Assembly: GCF_900112485.1 (NCBI RefSeq)
Contig: NZ_FOMG01000002.1
Location: 124,001-188,000 of the forward strand
Source of the DNA: Clostridium uliginosum
Lineage (GTDB): Bacteria > Bacillota > Clostridia > Clostridiales > Clostridiaceae
Reading direction: 5' to 3'
DNA: 64,000 nucleotides
The stretch's first letter is position 1. Every line of letters starts with the position of its first letter. The notes beneath the pieces are model-generated. The model was given only the letters and a program-made list of their open reading frames with translations. It did not search any database and was not told where the DNA came from. Below are positions 48,414 through 57,533 of this stretch, piece after piece. Both the position numbers and the translations under genes were made by a program.

Positions 48414-48548
48414 GTATATATCCCTTAATCATTGCATACTATAATGTTTATATAAGTATTCTTTTTTATATAAATATTATAGTACACTATATTTTATTAT
48501 TATGTACAGTTTAAATAAATCAACTCAAATTAAAATTAAATTAAAAAA

Positions 48549-48584
48549 AGAGAAAATTAGAATTTTTATATTCTAACTTTCTCT
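48549..48584 (-). terminator. Terminator after tRNA-Trp (copy 1)
   Basis: 15-bp stem AGAGAAAATTAGAAT with ATTCTAACTTTCTCT, followed by seven T on the minus strand. Confidence 0.88.
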
Positions 48585-48591
48585 TTTACTA

Positions 48592-48666
48592 TGGCAGGGG
48601 CACTAGGATTTGAACCCAGAACCAATGGTTTTGGAGACCACTACTCTACCGTTGAGCCATACCCCT
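48592..48666 (-). tRNA. tRNA-Trp (CCA anticodon), copy 1
   Basis: 75 nt with encoded CCA. The acceptor stem AGGGGTA pairs with TGCCCCT, the anticodon loop is CTCCAAA giving CCA, and the T arm is GGTTCAAATCC-type. It is identical in the tRNA body to the copy at 57569-57643. Confidence 0.97.
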
Positions 48667-48842
48667 AAGACATTTTTATTATATCATATTTGTAATAATT
48701 ATGTCAATAATAATAAAATATTAATATTATATTATTTTTTTAATGGGTTGTTTAGTATTAAATATTACATTATAATATAGTAAAAAGCTTTGATTGTCAA
48801 AATATTTTATTGTCAAAGTTAGTATGAAAGGATAAATGTGTA

Positions 48843-49910
48843 ATGGAATTTAATTCACTTAAAATAGGAAATTTAATTGCTCGTATCCCTATTATACAAG
48901 GTGGAATGGGAATAGGTGTCTCATCTTCTAAACTTGCTTCAGCTGTAGCAAATGCTGGAGGCATCGGAATTATTTCTGCTGCTCAAATAGGATATGAAGA
49001 TGATAATTTTGAAAAAGAACCTTTAAAATCAAATTTAATAGCTTTAAAAAAACATATTCTCCTTGCAAAATCAAAAGCACCTAATGGGATAATTGGTATT
49101 AATGCAATGGTTGCAAGTAGCAACTATGCTGAACATATAAAAGTAGCAATAGAGGCTGGTATAGATTTAATAATATCTGGTGCTGGACTTCCTACTATGT
49201 TACCTAAAATAGCAAAAGGTTCAAATGTAAAACTTGCTCCTATTGTTTCTTCTCTAAAAGCTGCAAAGGTAATTTTAAAATTATGGGATAAACATGACAA
49301 TGTAGCTCCAGATTTAATAATTATAGAGGGACCAAAAGCTGGTGGGCATCTAGGTTTTAAATTAGAGGACTTAGAAAATGAAACTATAAATTATGATAAT
49401 ACTATATTAAGTATAATTGAAGAAACAAAAAAATATAGTGAAAAATATAGTAAAGAAATTCCTGTTGTTGTTGCAGGTGGAGTTTATGATGGATATGATA
49501 TTGCTAAATATCTTAAGTTAGGTGCAAGTGGTGTACAAATGGCAACAAGGTTTGTTGCTACTGAAGAATGTGATGCATCACAAGCTTTCAAAGATGCATA
49601 TATAAATTGTTCAAAAGAAGATATAGTAATAGTTAAGAGTCCTGTAGGAATGCCAGGTAGAGCTATTAAAAATAAATTTGTTGAAAAGACTCTTTCTGGT
49701 AAACAGAAGATAACTAAATGTTATAATTGTTTAACTCCATGTAATCCAGCAGAAACCCCTTACTGCATAAGTAATGCATTAATAAATTCTGTAAAAGGAA
49801 ATGTTGATGAAGGACTTATTTTCTGTGGTGAAAATGCGAGTAGAATTAATAAAATAACTACTGTACAAGAACTTATGGATGAATTAGTATCAGAACTTAA
49901 AGATGCTTAA
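48843..49910 (+). CDS. Nitronate monooxygenase / FabK-like FMN flavoprotein
   Basis: 355 residues. FMN-dependent TIM barrel of the 2-nitropropane dioxygenase family. Motifs are IPIIQGGMGIGVSSSKLASA, VSGAG-type LIISGAGLPTMLP, EGPKAGGHLG and VVAGGVYDGYDIAKYLKLGA. Family members oxidise nitronates or, as FabK, reduce enoyl-ACP. The C-terminal 60 residues carry cysteines (CYNCLTPCNP, YCISNAL, FCGEN), which may bind a metal or cluster. Single gene between tRNA-Trp and its terminator. Confidence 0.9.
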   Translation: MEFNSLKIGNLIARIPIIQGGMGIGVSSSKLASAVANAGGIGIISAAQIGYEDDNFEKEPLKSNLIALKKHILLAKSKAPNGIIGINAMVASSNYAEHIKVAIEAGIDLIISGAGLPTMLPKIAKGSNVKLAPIVSSLKAAKVILKLWDKHDNVAPDLIIIEGPKAGGHLGFKLEDLENETINYDNTILSIIEETKKYSEKYSKEIPVVVAGGVYDGYDIAKYLKLGASGVQMATRFVATEECDASQAFKDAYINCSKEDIVIVKSPVGMPGRAIKNKFVEKTLSGKQKITKCYNCLTPCNPAETPYCISNALINSVKGNVDEGLIFCGENASRINKITTVQELMDELVSELKDA

Positions 49911-49926
49911 TTAAAATATAATTAAA

Positions 49927-49977
49927 TGAAGGTGTTATCTCAAAATTATTTAAATATTATTTGAGACAGCGCCTTCA
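49927..49977 (+). terminator. Terminator after the nitronate monooxygenase gene
   Basis: Stem TGAAGGTG...CGCCTTCA with inner TCTCAAA/TTTGAGA, followed by TTTATAT. Confidence 0.72.
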
Positions 49978-50078
49978 TTTATATAAAAATACGATTATTT
50001 TCCTCATTATATAAATTTTGTATATTAAAACCATTCTATGTTTTAATATATAGACATATATCTTTATTAAGAATACTA

Positions 50079-50134
50079 AAACACATAAAAGAAAATAACA
50101 AGTATACTTATTTGTTATTTTCTTTTATGTGCGT
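50079..50134. repeat. Family A repeat, short form
   Basis: 56 bp lying in the gene-free region 49911-50215. AACACATAAAAGAAAATAAC and GTTATTTTCTTTTATGTGC with a short AAGTATACTTAT middle: an almost perfect hairpin. Confidence 0.78.
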
Positions 50135-50215
50135 AAAGTACAAAAATAATCTTATTTATAAACTATACAAAGAATCACTTTAATTTTATTTTTATATATC
50201 GTTAAATAACCCCGA

Positions 50216-50956
50216 TTATGTTATTGATTTGTAATATTTTTCTTTGATATCATTAGTGATACTGTGATTATTAAAAATTGTATTGTTAATAGATGTAACT
50301 TTCATTATACCTATTAAACTATTAGTAATAAAGACCTCATCAGATTTCAACAATTCTTCAATTGTTATTTCTTTTTCTACACAAAAATTATTTTTAACTA
50401 TGCAATCCCTAACTATTCCTTTTAGTAACCCACATTTAATTTCTGGTGTATAAATTATTTTATCTTTTACCATAAAGATATTGCTAGTACTTCCCTCTGT
50501 TGCATAACCTTTTTCATTTAAAAAAATAACTTCATTAAACCCTTCTTTTTTGCATTTCTTATTTTCCATGATATTATCTATGTAATTTATTGATTTAATA
50601 TATGTCAATGGAGAAGTCGAATTTCTACTAACATCGGATATTTTTAACTTAAAGCCTTTAATATAATCCTCTTTTTTATATAATAAATCTCTTTTAATCA
50701 TAATTATATTTTTAGGTGTAACAATAATTTTAAGAGCACAATTTTTTATTTTTAAATTATATATATTATTAAGTAACATATCTGTTTTTACTTTTTCACC
50801 AATGTCTAAAACTTCAATACCTTTATTAAGTCTCTCTATATGTTCATTAAATAATACTGGTTTGTCATTAACTAATATAGTTTCAAATACGCCTCTACCA
50901 AAAATAACACTTTCATCTAAAGTAATATTCTTTTCTTCAAATCTAAGTGTTCTCAT
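50216..50956 (-). CDS. pabC: Aminodeoxychorismate lyase
   Basis: 246 residues, class IV PLP fold type. Converts 4-amino-4-deoxychorismate to p-aminobenzoate and pyruvate. Seen are VIFGRGVFETILV, the Lys-bearing region near YIKSINYIDNIMENKKCKKE and FNEVIFLNEKGYATEGSTSN with CGLLKGIVRD. It overlaps the end of pabB, which also supplies its ribosome-binding site. Third gene of pabA-pabB-pabC. Confidence 0.92.
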   Translation of the reverse strand: MRTLRFEEKNITLDESVIFGRGVFETILVNDKPVLFNEHIERLNKGIEVLDIGEKVKTDMLLNNIYNLKIKNCALKIIVTPKNIIMIKRDLLYKKEDYIKGFKLKISDVSRNSTSPLTYIKSINYIDNIMENKKCKKEGFNEVIFLNEKGYATEGSTSNIFMVKDKIIYTPEIKCGLLKGIVRDCIVKNNFCVEKEITIEELLKSDEVFITNSLIGIMKVTSINNTIFNNHSITNDIKEKYYKSIT

Positions 50957-52353
50957 TATAAAACCCTCCTTAAAGCCTTTGCTTTATCTAAAGTTTCATT
51001 ATACTCATCTTCTTCAATAGAATCATAAGTAATTCCTCCACCTACTCCAAAATAAGCCTTATTATCTTTTTTAATAATGCTCCGAATTACAATATTAAAA
51101 TCTGAATTCCCTCTAAAATCAAAATATCCTATAGAACCAGTATAAATATTTCTCTTAATACCTTCTAATTCTTCTATAATCTCCATAGCTCTTATTTTGG
51201 GAGCTCCTGTAATTGAACCGCCTGGGAAACATTCCTTTATGCACTGTATAGAAGATATAGAATCTTTTAATTCACCTTCTATTTTAGAAACTAAATGAAA
51301 CACTGTTGCATATTCTTCAACTTTAAAAAGCTCTGTAACATTGATAGAATTATTTTTACATACCTTGCTTAAATCATTCCTTTCTAAATCTACAATCATT
51401 AATAATTCTGCTTTATCCTTTTCACTATTTATTAATTCTAATCTATTTTGGAAATCTTCTTCTTTTGTCATTCCTCTAGGTCTAGTGCCTTTTATTGGTC
51501 TTGTATGGACTTTTCTATCAATAATTTGAATAAATCTTTCAGGTGATGAACTAATAACTTGAAAATCATTAAAATTCATATAAGCAGAAAATGGAGCCTT
51601 ATTTATAGATCTAAGCTTTCTATATATATCAATTGATTCATCAAAATTTTCAATACAAAACCTTTGTGTCATATTTGCAATATAAACATCTCCACTTACA
51701 ATATAATCTTTTAATTTTTTAATTGCCAATTTGTATTCATCTTTAGTAAAATTTGAACTAAACCTTTTTTCCTTTTGATCAATTTCAATCTCATTTAATG
51801 AAGTTGCAGTTAATATTCTATTTTCTATTTCATCCAATAGTTTTTCTGATTCATCACTTGGATTTGTTGATTCTTCATTTAACTTTTCTGATTCATTATT
51901 TATATCTAATGACGTTATATATTTTTTATTTTTTAACAAATCAAATACAATTAAATTTTTGTAGAATATAAAACGCATATGTGGAATATTATAATCTTCT
52001 AAAGTTGTGTTTGGAAGCTCTTCAAGTATTCTACCTGCATCATAAGATATATAACCTATACATCCAGATATAAATGGTATGTCTTTATGCAAATCAAAAG
52101 AAATTTTATATTTATGTATTAATTTTTCTAACTCATAAAACGGATCTCCTGACGTTTTTTTATCATTAATATATATCTCATTATTTTTTGATTCAAATAT
52201 TAAAAAAGAGTTTATCCCTATAAATGAAAACTTAGATAGCTGTACATCTTCTTTTGAAGAATCTAAAAGTATAGTATTTTCTTCCTCTTTAAATATATAA
52301 TAAACATCTAAAGGATTTAGGTCTGTTTTTATTTCTCTTAAATTAATTTCCAT
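50956..52353 (-). CDS. pabB: Aminodeoxychorismate synthase component I
   Basis: 465 residues. Forms 4-amino-4-deoxychorismate with PabA-derived ammonia. Chorismate-binding domain motifs are KEKRFSSNFTKDEYKLAI, RTRPIKGTRPRG, ELLMIVDLERNDLSK, ECFPGGSITGAPKIRAMEII and IYTGSIGYFDFRG. Together with pabA and pabC this gives a complete PABA unit, and no tryptophan genes lie beside it. Overlaps pabA by 11 bases. Confidence 0.93.
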   Translation of the reverse strand: MEINLREIKTDLNPLDVYYIFKEEENTILLDSSKEDVQLSKFSFIGINSFLIFESKNNEIYINDKKTSGDPFYELEKLIHKYKISFDLHKDIPFISGCIGYISYDAGRILEELPNTTLEDYNIPHMRFIFYKNLIVFDLLKNKKYITSLDINNESEKLNEESTNPSDESEKLLDEIENRILTATSLNEIEIDQKEKRFSSNFTKDEYKLAIKKLKDYIVSGDVYIANMTQRFCIENFDESIDIYRKLRSINKAPFSAYMNFNDFQVISSSPERFIQIIDRKVHTRPIKGTRPRGMTKEEDFQNRLELINSEKDKAELLMIVDLERNDLSKVCKNNSINVTELFKVEEYATVFHLVSKIEGELKDSISSIQCIKECFPGGSITGAPKIRAMEIIEELEGIKRNIYTGSIGYFDFRGNSDFNIVIRSIIKKDNKAYFGVGGGITYDSIEEDEYNETLDKAKALRRVL

Positions 52354-52942
52354 AATTCCTTCCTCCTTTAAAATTCTTCACTATTTTTATGAAATTATTT
52401 AATATCTTATGACCTTCCTCCGTCATTTCTGCCTCAGAATGAAATTGAACACCATAAATAGGATATTGTTTATGCTTTATTCCCATTATTACATCATCAT
52501 CTGTTTTACATGTGATCTCTAATTCATTAGGTATCGCTTGACTATTTATTATTAGTGAATGATATCTAGTTACTTTAAGTGGATTCTTAACATTTTCAAA
52601 TATTCCCATATTATTATGTACTACACTTGTTACTTTTCCATGGACTGGTTCTTTACCTTTAATTATTTCTCCACCGAAATAATACCCAATACATTGATGA
52701 CCTAAACATATTCCTAAAATAGGTAATTTGTCTTTGAATTCATCTATAACTTTCAAACTTACGCCTGCATCCTTTGGAGATTTAGGTCCTGGTGATATTA
52801 TTATTCCATCAACCTTCAACCGTTTAATTGCATCTAAATCTATTTTATCATTTCTATATATAATAACTTTTTCTCCTAATTCCTCAAAATATCTTACAAG
52901 ATTAAATACAAAAGAATCATAATTATCTAACATTAATAACAT
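52343..52942 (-). CDS. pabA: Aminodeoxychorismate synthase glutamine amidotransferase
   Basis: 199 residues. Type 1 glutamine amidotransferase supplying ammonia to PabB. It starts MLLMLDNYDSFVFNLVRYF, with nucleophile GICLGHQC and the catalytic His-Glu region YGVQFHSEAEMT. Homologous to TrpG, but the pabB-pabC neighbours settle the role. The first ATG is 13 bases after GGAGG; the inner ATG would be 22. Confidence 0.93.
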   Translation of the reverse strand: MLLMLDNYDSFVFNLVRYFEELGEKVIIYRNDKIDLDAIKRLKVDGIIISPGPKSPKDAGVSLKVIDEFKDKLPILGICLGHQCIGYYFGGEIIKGKEPVHGKVTSVVHNNMGIFENVKNPLKVTRYHSLIINSQAIPNELEITCKTDDDVIMGIKHKQYPIYGVQFHSEAEMTEEGHKILNNFIKIVKNFKGGRNYGN

Positions 52943-52968
52943 TAATAAATTATTACCTCCATTTTATT

Positions 52969-53078
52969 ATATAAGTTCTAAGTAATATAATTCTTTATTT
53001 ATAGAATTAACTTCTAGATAAATTCTAAGTACCTTGAATAAATCTAAATGAAGAATAATTTTTAGAACATATATATTC
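52969..53078. repeat. Family C palindromic repeat, copy 2
   Basis: Shares GAATTAACTTCTAG, AATCTAAATGAAGAATAATT and the inverted ends with 19771-19870. It lies upstream of pabA in a region with no gene. Confidence 0.6.
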
Positions 53079-53199
53079 TAATTTAGTTGTTGTATTTCAA
53101 TCTGACCTATGACAATTAAACTCTATATAATTGATAAAGACAGCTATACAAATTTATTATTCTGAAAAATATAAAAAACCACCTTATCATAGTATAAAA

Positions 53200-54327
53200 T
53201 TAATTTACATTTACTGCACAATCTTCTCCAGGGTTTTCAACTTTTAAAATTATGTTATTTCCTATATATGATGATTTTTCTGCTGTGATTATTATTTTGT
53301 TATCTATTATCTCTGCATTTAGATTATTTAACCCATCAATAAGATTTCTTAAACTTTCGATATTGTTGAAGTTATTTCCTTTAGCAATAGAATCGCTTAT
53401 ATATGTAAATGTAGAATTACCTATAATAAATTTAGTTGGTAATACCCTATCTTTTCCCCCTATAGGTTCTTGTATAATTTTAAGCCCATCTGCAACAGTC
53501 ATTTTTTCACCATTTGGTATATATATTTGAATTACACCATTATTATTACATGCAGTATAGTAAGGCATCTTATTAATTAAATTTACTAACTCACTGGGCT
53601 GATTAAAGTAATTTTTAGAATTTGTGTTTTTACCATAGGTAAATACTTTTTTACCTATGGTAAGTGTTGTTATCCCTTGTTTTGGGTCATCATATATAAA
53701 GTTACCATTTGATACTTTTGCCAGTTCTTTTTCATTTGGTTTCCCATAAGTAATTGTACCTATTATCAGTTTTTTTGATTCTACTACTTCATCTGTTTTA
53801 GTTGATACCTTTTCTTCTGTACTTGTTTCTCCTAATATTTCAGATGTATCTTTATTATTTTCTATATTTACATTAGTTGAATCCTTTGGAGAGATCTTGT
53901 TTTCTGTAATATCTTCATTATCTTTTACCTTATCATTTTTTAGCTTATCACTTTCTGGATCTGATATTATTTTATCACTCAAAGGTACATCAGCTAAATT
54001 TATATGTGTTTTGTACTTCTTTGAACTTGTATTTGTTTTCTTTGTGTTTACTACTGTATTTAAATTATTATTTAATTTAAATACAGTTAATTTACTAATT
54101 TTATCACTAAACAAACTAATAAATCTTATATTTAATTGAGTAAGCGGGTTACATCCCCAATTAATTTGTTTCCAACCCATAAGCTTATTACTTATAGGCG
54201 TATAGCCTCCTTTATTTGCTACTACTTGTTTTAAATCACTTGCAAATACTGATACTAAATGTAAATTACAAATTACTATAATCACAATCAACATTGTTAT
54301 CAATCTCTTCCAATAATTATATTTCAC
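53200..54327 (-). CDS. Secreted protein with two related C-terminal repeats
   Basis: 375 residues from a GTG, not recognised. Signal peptide (LITMLIVIIVICNLHLVSVFA). A middle of about 130 residues is low-complexity and rich in Lys, Asp, Ser and Glu. The last 180 residues contain two related units of about 70: ITTLTIGKKVFTYGK...NYFNQPSELVNLIN and PTKFIIGNSTFTYIS...NNFNNIESLRNLID. Similar F-x-Y...L..LI repeats occur in some clostridial surface and phage-like proteins, but I cannot name the family. No sorting signal is seen, so it is probably secreted. Confidence 0.7.
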   Translation of the reverse strand: MKYNYWKRLITMLIVIIVICNLHLVSVFASDLKQVVANKGGYTPISNKLMGWKQINWGCNPLTQLNIRFISLFSDKISKLTVFKLNNNLNTVVNTKKTNTSSKKYKTHINLADVPLSDKIISDPESDKLKNDKVKDNEDITENKISPKDSTNVNIENNKDTSEILGETSTEEKVSTKTDEVVESKKLIIGTITYGKPNEKELAKVSNGNFIYDDPKQGITTLTIGKKVFTYGKNTNSKNYFNQPSELVNLINKMPYYTACNNNGVIQIYIPNGEKMTVADGLKIIQEPIGGKDRVLPTKFIIGNSTFTYISDSIAKGNNFNNIESLRNLIDGLNNLNAEIIDNKIIITAEKSSYIGNNIILKVENPGEDCAVNVN

Positions 54328-54633
54328 TAATAAAATTCTCCATTCTCACTTTTTAATTTAGCATTCCATCATTTCATTCATAATATAAAACTTAGTTAAA
54401 TCATATTAACAAATAACTAGTTAATATGAACCTTGACAATAAATACATAAATTATACCAAATAAAGTGCTCCCTACAGAATTGTTTACATATCCATATAA
54501 TGAAATAAATTATTTAGGTTCACTAGTTTTATCTAATTGAACAGCATCTCAAAACTATGTCGTAATTTCTCCATTAGTATTCATATAGAATCACTAAGAC
54601 ACATTCAAAAAAATAATAGACCAGTATGCATGT
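54328..54633. other. Intergenic region with a family A partial copy
   Basis: 306 bp, no gene found. A partial family A arm lies at 54599-54650 (ACACATTCAAAAAAATAA, TAGACCAGTATGCATG), running into the 3' end of the HAAS-SEDS gene. The rest is AT-rich and unremarkable. Confidence 0.5.
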
Positions 54634-54650
54634 CTATTCAAGTTCTACTT
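54599..54650. repeat. Family A repeat, partial, overlapping a coding 3' end
   Basis: One arm only. The HAAS-SEDS stop TAG (54634-54636) falls inside it, so the element seems to have replaced or defined the C-terminal end. Confidence 0.6.
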
Positions 54651-55914
54651 TAGATATACTTCTGCCTTTATATACATTAATTATAATGCCAACTATTAAC
54701 ATATTTACAATCATACTTGTTCCACCATAACTTATAAATGGCAATGGTGCACCAATGATAGTAATTCCAAAGTTGAGTAATACATTCCAAATAAATTGAA
54801 ACGATATTATAGCTACAACTCCTAAAACCAAAGATTTTCCATAAGAATTCTTTACACATAATGCTACTTTAATTATTCTTATTAGCAACGCTCCTATTAT
54901 TGTTATAACTATAATCCCAGCTATCCATCCAAAATTATATATTATATATGAAAGGATATAATCTGCATAAAAGTCAGGAATTATATTCTTTTCAAAATTT
55001 GTTGCTTTCCCAATTAATACTGAAGAATCCCTTATTATTTTTAGTTGATTATAAATATATTCGTTACCGTTAATATCAATATAATTTAAAATTGATTGAA
55101 AACCTCTACCTGTTAAAATCATAATTAAAGTTTGAATTCCAATAAATAATGATAATATCTTTTTACCTGCTTTTGATAAATATACTAATAAACATAATGA
55201 AATTGCATAAATTAAAATACTACATAATGAGTTTGTTTTTACAATTAAAATTATTGGTACTATCCCAAGTAGTACTCCTGTTATAATTTTCATTTTACTA
55301 TTCCAATTATAATTATCATATATACCTGATAATGCAACAATTATTAACATTGGAGCAACATATCCCATGTTAATAGTAATTGTTCCTATTTGTATCCACT
55401 GTTTCACGCCATTAGCAATTGGAGAATCTCCAAATACTGTTATACTTATACCTAATAATCCAACTATATAAATATATTTTGAGTATTTTTTTATCTTTCT
55501 ATAATCAATAAAACATGCTCCTACTAAACATAATATCCCAAGTATGTTAAATATATTATTTCTTTTAGATATATACCCAGAAAATTTTTCAAAGTATCCA
55601 TTCCACTGAAAAAAGCTCATTATAACAATACTAAATAAGGCTAATACAACGCTTAACACTATTACACTCCATTCTGGATTAGATCTATGAACAGTATTAA
55701 GTTCACTTCCAACCTGTTTAGATGAACCCATTTGATTAATTGCCTTTTTTAAAGCTTCATCTTCATGTTCTCCTAACCTTATATACTCATTAGTTTTTTC
55801 TTCTAAATGTGCCACTAATTCATTTTTTATTTCCTTATGCACTCTTCTATTTTTTACTTGCAAACATACATCATTAATATAATTGTTAATTTCATCATTA
55901 TTTTTTATAGACAT
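54634..55914 (-). CDS. HAAS-domain fusion to a SEDS (FtsW/RodA/SpoVE-like) protein
   Basis: 426 residues. The first 70 residues are a HAAS/permease-prefix domain (ELVAHLEEKTNEYIRLGEHE). Then follow about ten membrane helices of the SEDS fold, ending with LPFISYGGTSMIVNMLIVGI. The SEDS catalytic Asp appears kept (DFYADYILSYIIYNFG compared with QTDFVFSAIAEQWG in RodA of this window), but the loop that is usually QPDxG reads KTNSLCS. The PadR and sigma genes are upstream. It may modulate or build envelope polymer under their control. ATG after GAGGAG. Confidence 0.85.
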   Translation of the reverse strand: MSIKNNDEINNYINDVCLQVKNRRVHKEIKNELVAHLEEKTNEYIRLGEHEDEALKKAINQMGSSKQVGSELNTVHRSNPEWSVIVLSVVLALFSIVIMSFFQWNGYFEKFSGYISKRNNIFNILGILCLVGACFIDYRKIKKYSKYIYIVGLLGISITVFGDSPIANGVKQWIQIGTITINMGYVAPMLIIVALSGIYDNYNWNSKMKIITGVLLGIVPIILIVKTNSLCSILIYAISLCLLVYLSKAGKKILSLFIGIQTLIMILTGRGFQSILNYIDINGNEYIYNQLKIIRDSSVLIGKATNFEKNIIPDFYADYILSYIIYNFGWIAGIIVITIIGALLIRIIKVALCVKNSYGKSLVLGVVAIISFQFIWNVLLNFGITIIGAPLPFISYGGTSMIVNMLIVGIIINVYKGRSISKVELE

Positions 55915-55938
55915 ATATCTTATCTCCTCACTTAATTA

Positions 55939-55975
55939 AGCACATGAAAGAAAATAATAAATCCAAACTGTGCCT
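55939..55975. repeat. Family A repeat, internally deleted
   Basis: AGCACATGAAAGAAAATAATAA followed directly by the terminal TGTGCCTTAA. It has one arm plus the last bases of the other. Confidence 0.6.
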
Positions 55976-56030
55976 TAATATTATCCTTAATTTAACACTC
56001 AAAAAATTCTAAACTGAATATTTTTTATTC

Positions 56031-56264
56031 AGGTTTTGTTTTTAGATAACGCTATGAGTGTTGATATTGTTATATAATAGCGAACTGGCATTGAAATTTG
56101 CTTTGTAGAACTCTTAATGAATATTTGTACTATTAATTGCTTGTCACAATCTTTGATTGGGAACATGCATTAATAGTATTAATATTCATTTTAGAGTTCT
56201 TAAAGTGAATTTCACAGTCCATGAGCTTTATATAACAATATCAACACGTTGCTAAAACAAAGCC
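56031..56264. repeat. Family B palindromic repeat, full copy 2
   Basis: 234 bp, with the same central 120 bp as the copy at 35216-35438 (only a few changes, for example around TAATAGTATTAATATTC). Arms are GTGTTGATATTGTTATATAA and TTATATAACAATATCAACAC, ends with TTTTG and CAAAGCCT. Confidence 0.92.
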
Positions 56265-56271
56265 TAAATAA

Positions 56272-56697
56272 TTATGTTATCTTTTCTAAATTTCTAAAGC
56301 TCTTTAACATTCTGATATTATTAATACCTTCTGCGTTATTTTTTAGAAATGTTTTCCCTTGTTTGGTTAATCTGTAATATTTTTTTTCTATATTATCATC
56401 TTCTATTTTCCAATAAGATTCTAAAAATCCTTGTTCTTCTGATAAGTGTAATATTGGATAGATTTCACCTTCTTGCATAGAAAAAGTACCTCTTGACTTA
56501 ATCTCTAATTCTTTAATAACTCCATATCCATACATATCTTTTCTTTTAATAAGGGATAGTATTAAAACATTTAGATCTTCTTTTTGGGAATTTATTTTTT
56601 CTTCTTCTCTTACTGTATTCAATATATTTTTTAAGATTAATTCCTTGTTTTCTAAATTCTTATTAATTGCTTCTTTTATCAACTCTTCTTTTTTCAA
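56272..56697 (-). CDS. PadR-family transcriptional regulator
   Basis: 141 residues. The winged helix is seen in NVLILSLIKRKDMYGYGVIK, GTFSMQEGEIYPILHLSEEQ and YYRLTKQGKTFLKN. PadR regulators of this kind usually sit next to a gene for a HAAS/permease-prefix membrane protein, and here that gene is the next one downstream. TTG start at 56697, seven bases after AGGAGGG. It follows the sigma gene by 18 bases. Confidence 0.9.
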   Translation of the reverse strand: MKKEELIKEAINKNLENKELILKNILNTVREEEKINSQKEDLNVLILSLIKRKDMYGYGVIKELEIKSRGTFSMQEGEIYPILHLSEEQGFLESYWKIEDDNIEKKYYRLTKQGKTFLKNNAEGINNIRMLKSFRNLEKIT

Positions 56698-56715
56698 ATG
56701 ATACCCTCCTAGCCA

Positions 56716-57240
56716 TCATATATTAAACTCATTATTCATCTCATTCATTGTTCTATATAATCTATTTTTAACAGTAGATTCGCTTATATTAAGACTTTTA
56801 CCTATATCTTTTATTTTTAAGTCATTCTTAAAATATAAAATGAATATTTTAAAAGTAAGTAAATCTTTCTTTTCTAAATAATTCCATATTTCTTTACATA
56901 ATAATTTAGACTCATAATCACTTTCAATTTTTAAATTACATTCAAACCTCTGAAATTCCATTTCGTCATCACTAGAAAATACAGGAACATAATTTTGTGC
57001 CATTTTTAAAATTCCATAATGCTTATATATTTCATTTCTTGCAATTCTAATTAAATATTTCTTTGGTTCAAGTATCTCTCTTTTATTTTTTAATGCTTTA
57101 TAAAAATTCAAATATATATTTTGCATTAAATCAGCTATATCACTACTACTCCTACATTTAGATACCACATATCTAAGTACATCGTCATACGTAATGTTAT
57201 ATATATCAGTAAGTACTTCTTCTATATTGTTTTGTTCCAA
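56716..57240 (-). CDS. ECF-type RNA polymerase sigma factor
   Basis: 174 residues, TTG start after GGGGTG. Region 2 is DVLRYVVSKCRSSSDIADLMQNIYLNFYKAL, written here as the short motif DIADLMQNIYLNFYKAL, and region 4 is LTFKIFILYFKNDLKIKDIG with NISESTVKNRLYR. No anti-sigma gene of the usual zinc or RsiW type is beside it; PadR and a HAAS-SEDS protein follow instead, making control through the HAAS protein possible. That control is inference. Confidence 0.9.
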   Translation of the reverse strand: MEQNNIEEVLTDIYNITYDDVLRYVVSKCRSSSDIADLMQNIYLNFYKALKNKREILEPKKYLIRIARNEIYKHYGILKMAQNYVPVFSSDDEMEFQRFECNLKIESDYESKLLCKEIWNYLEKKDLLTFKIFILYFKNDLKIKDIGKSLNISESTVKNRLYRTMNEMNNEFNI

Positions 57241-57381
57241 ATTTCACACCCCTTACACTACTAATGATATCTACTTTATGTATTTTGTTTCACAAAAAAA
57301 TATTTTTATTATGATGTCTAACATTTTATGCTTGTACATCTTTCTTTACACTGTTTTATACTTAATATATTAAAACATAAA

Positions 57382-57420
57382 AAGCTCAATGTTTGGACTT
57401 GTTATCCTCACATTAAGCTT
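57382..57420 (-). terminator. Hairpin upstream of the sigma gene
   Basis: AAGCTCAATGT pairs with ACATTAAGCTT across a 17-base loop, followed on the minus strand by TTTATGTTTT. It may be a second terminator beyond tRNA-Trp or part of the sigma-gene leader. Confidence 0.5.
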
Positions 57421-57533
57421 TTACCATTATTAAATTAATATTTATTCAAATATATATTTTGCTCTAACTTCTTGAAGTTTATCAAAATGTAAGGTTCTCT
57501 CACTAGCTTTACAGCATTTATTTTTAGACAAAT

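Larger units (their letters stand above)
55915..56271. other. Intergenic region with family A fragment and full family B copy
   Basis: 357 bp without a gene. Almost all of it is a short family A fragment (55939-55975) and the family B element (56031-56264), lying between the PadR gene and the HAAS-SEDS gene. Confidence 0.65.

Noticed and set aside
54634..55914. HAAS-SEDS protein as a dead SEDS enzyme
   Set aside because: The changed QPDxG-type loop first suggested it, but the catalytic Asp region (YADYILS) aligns with TDFVFSA of RodA, so activity cannot be excluded.
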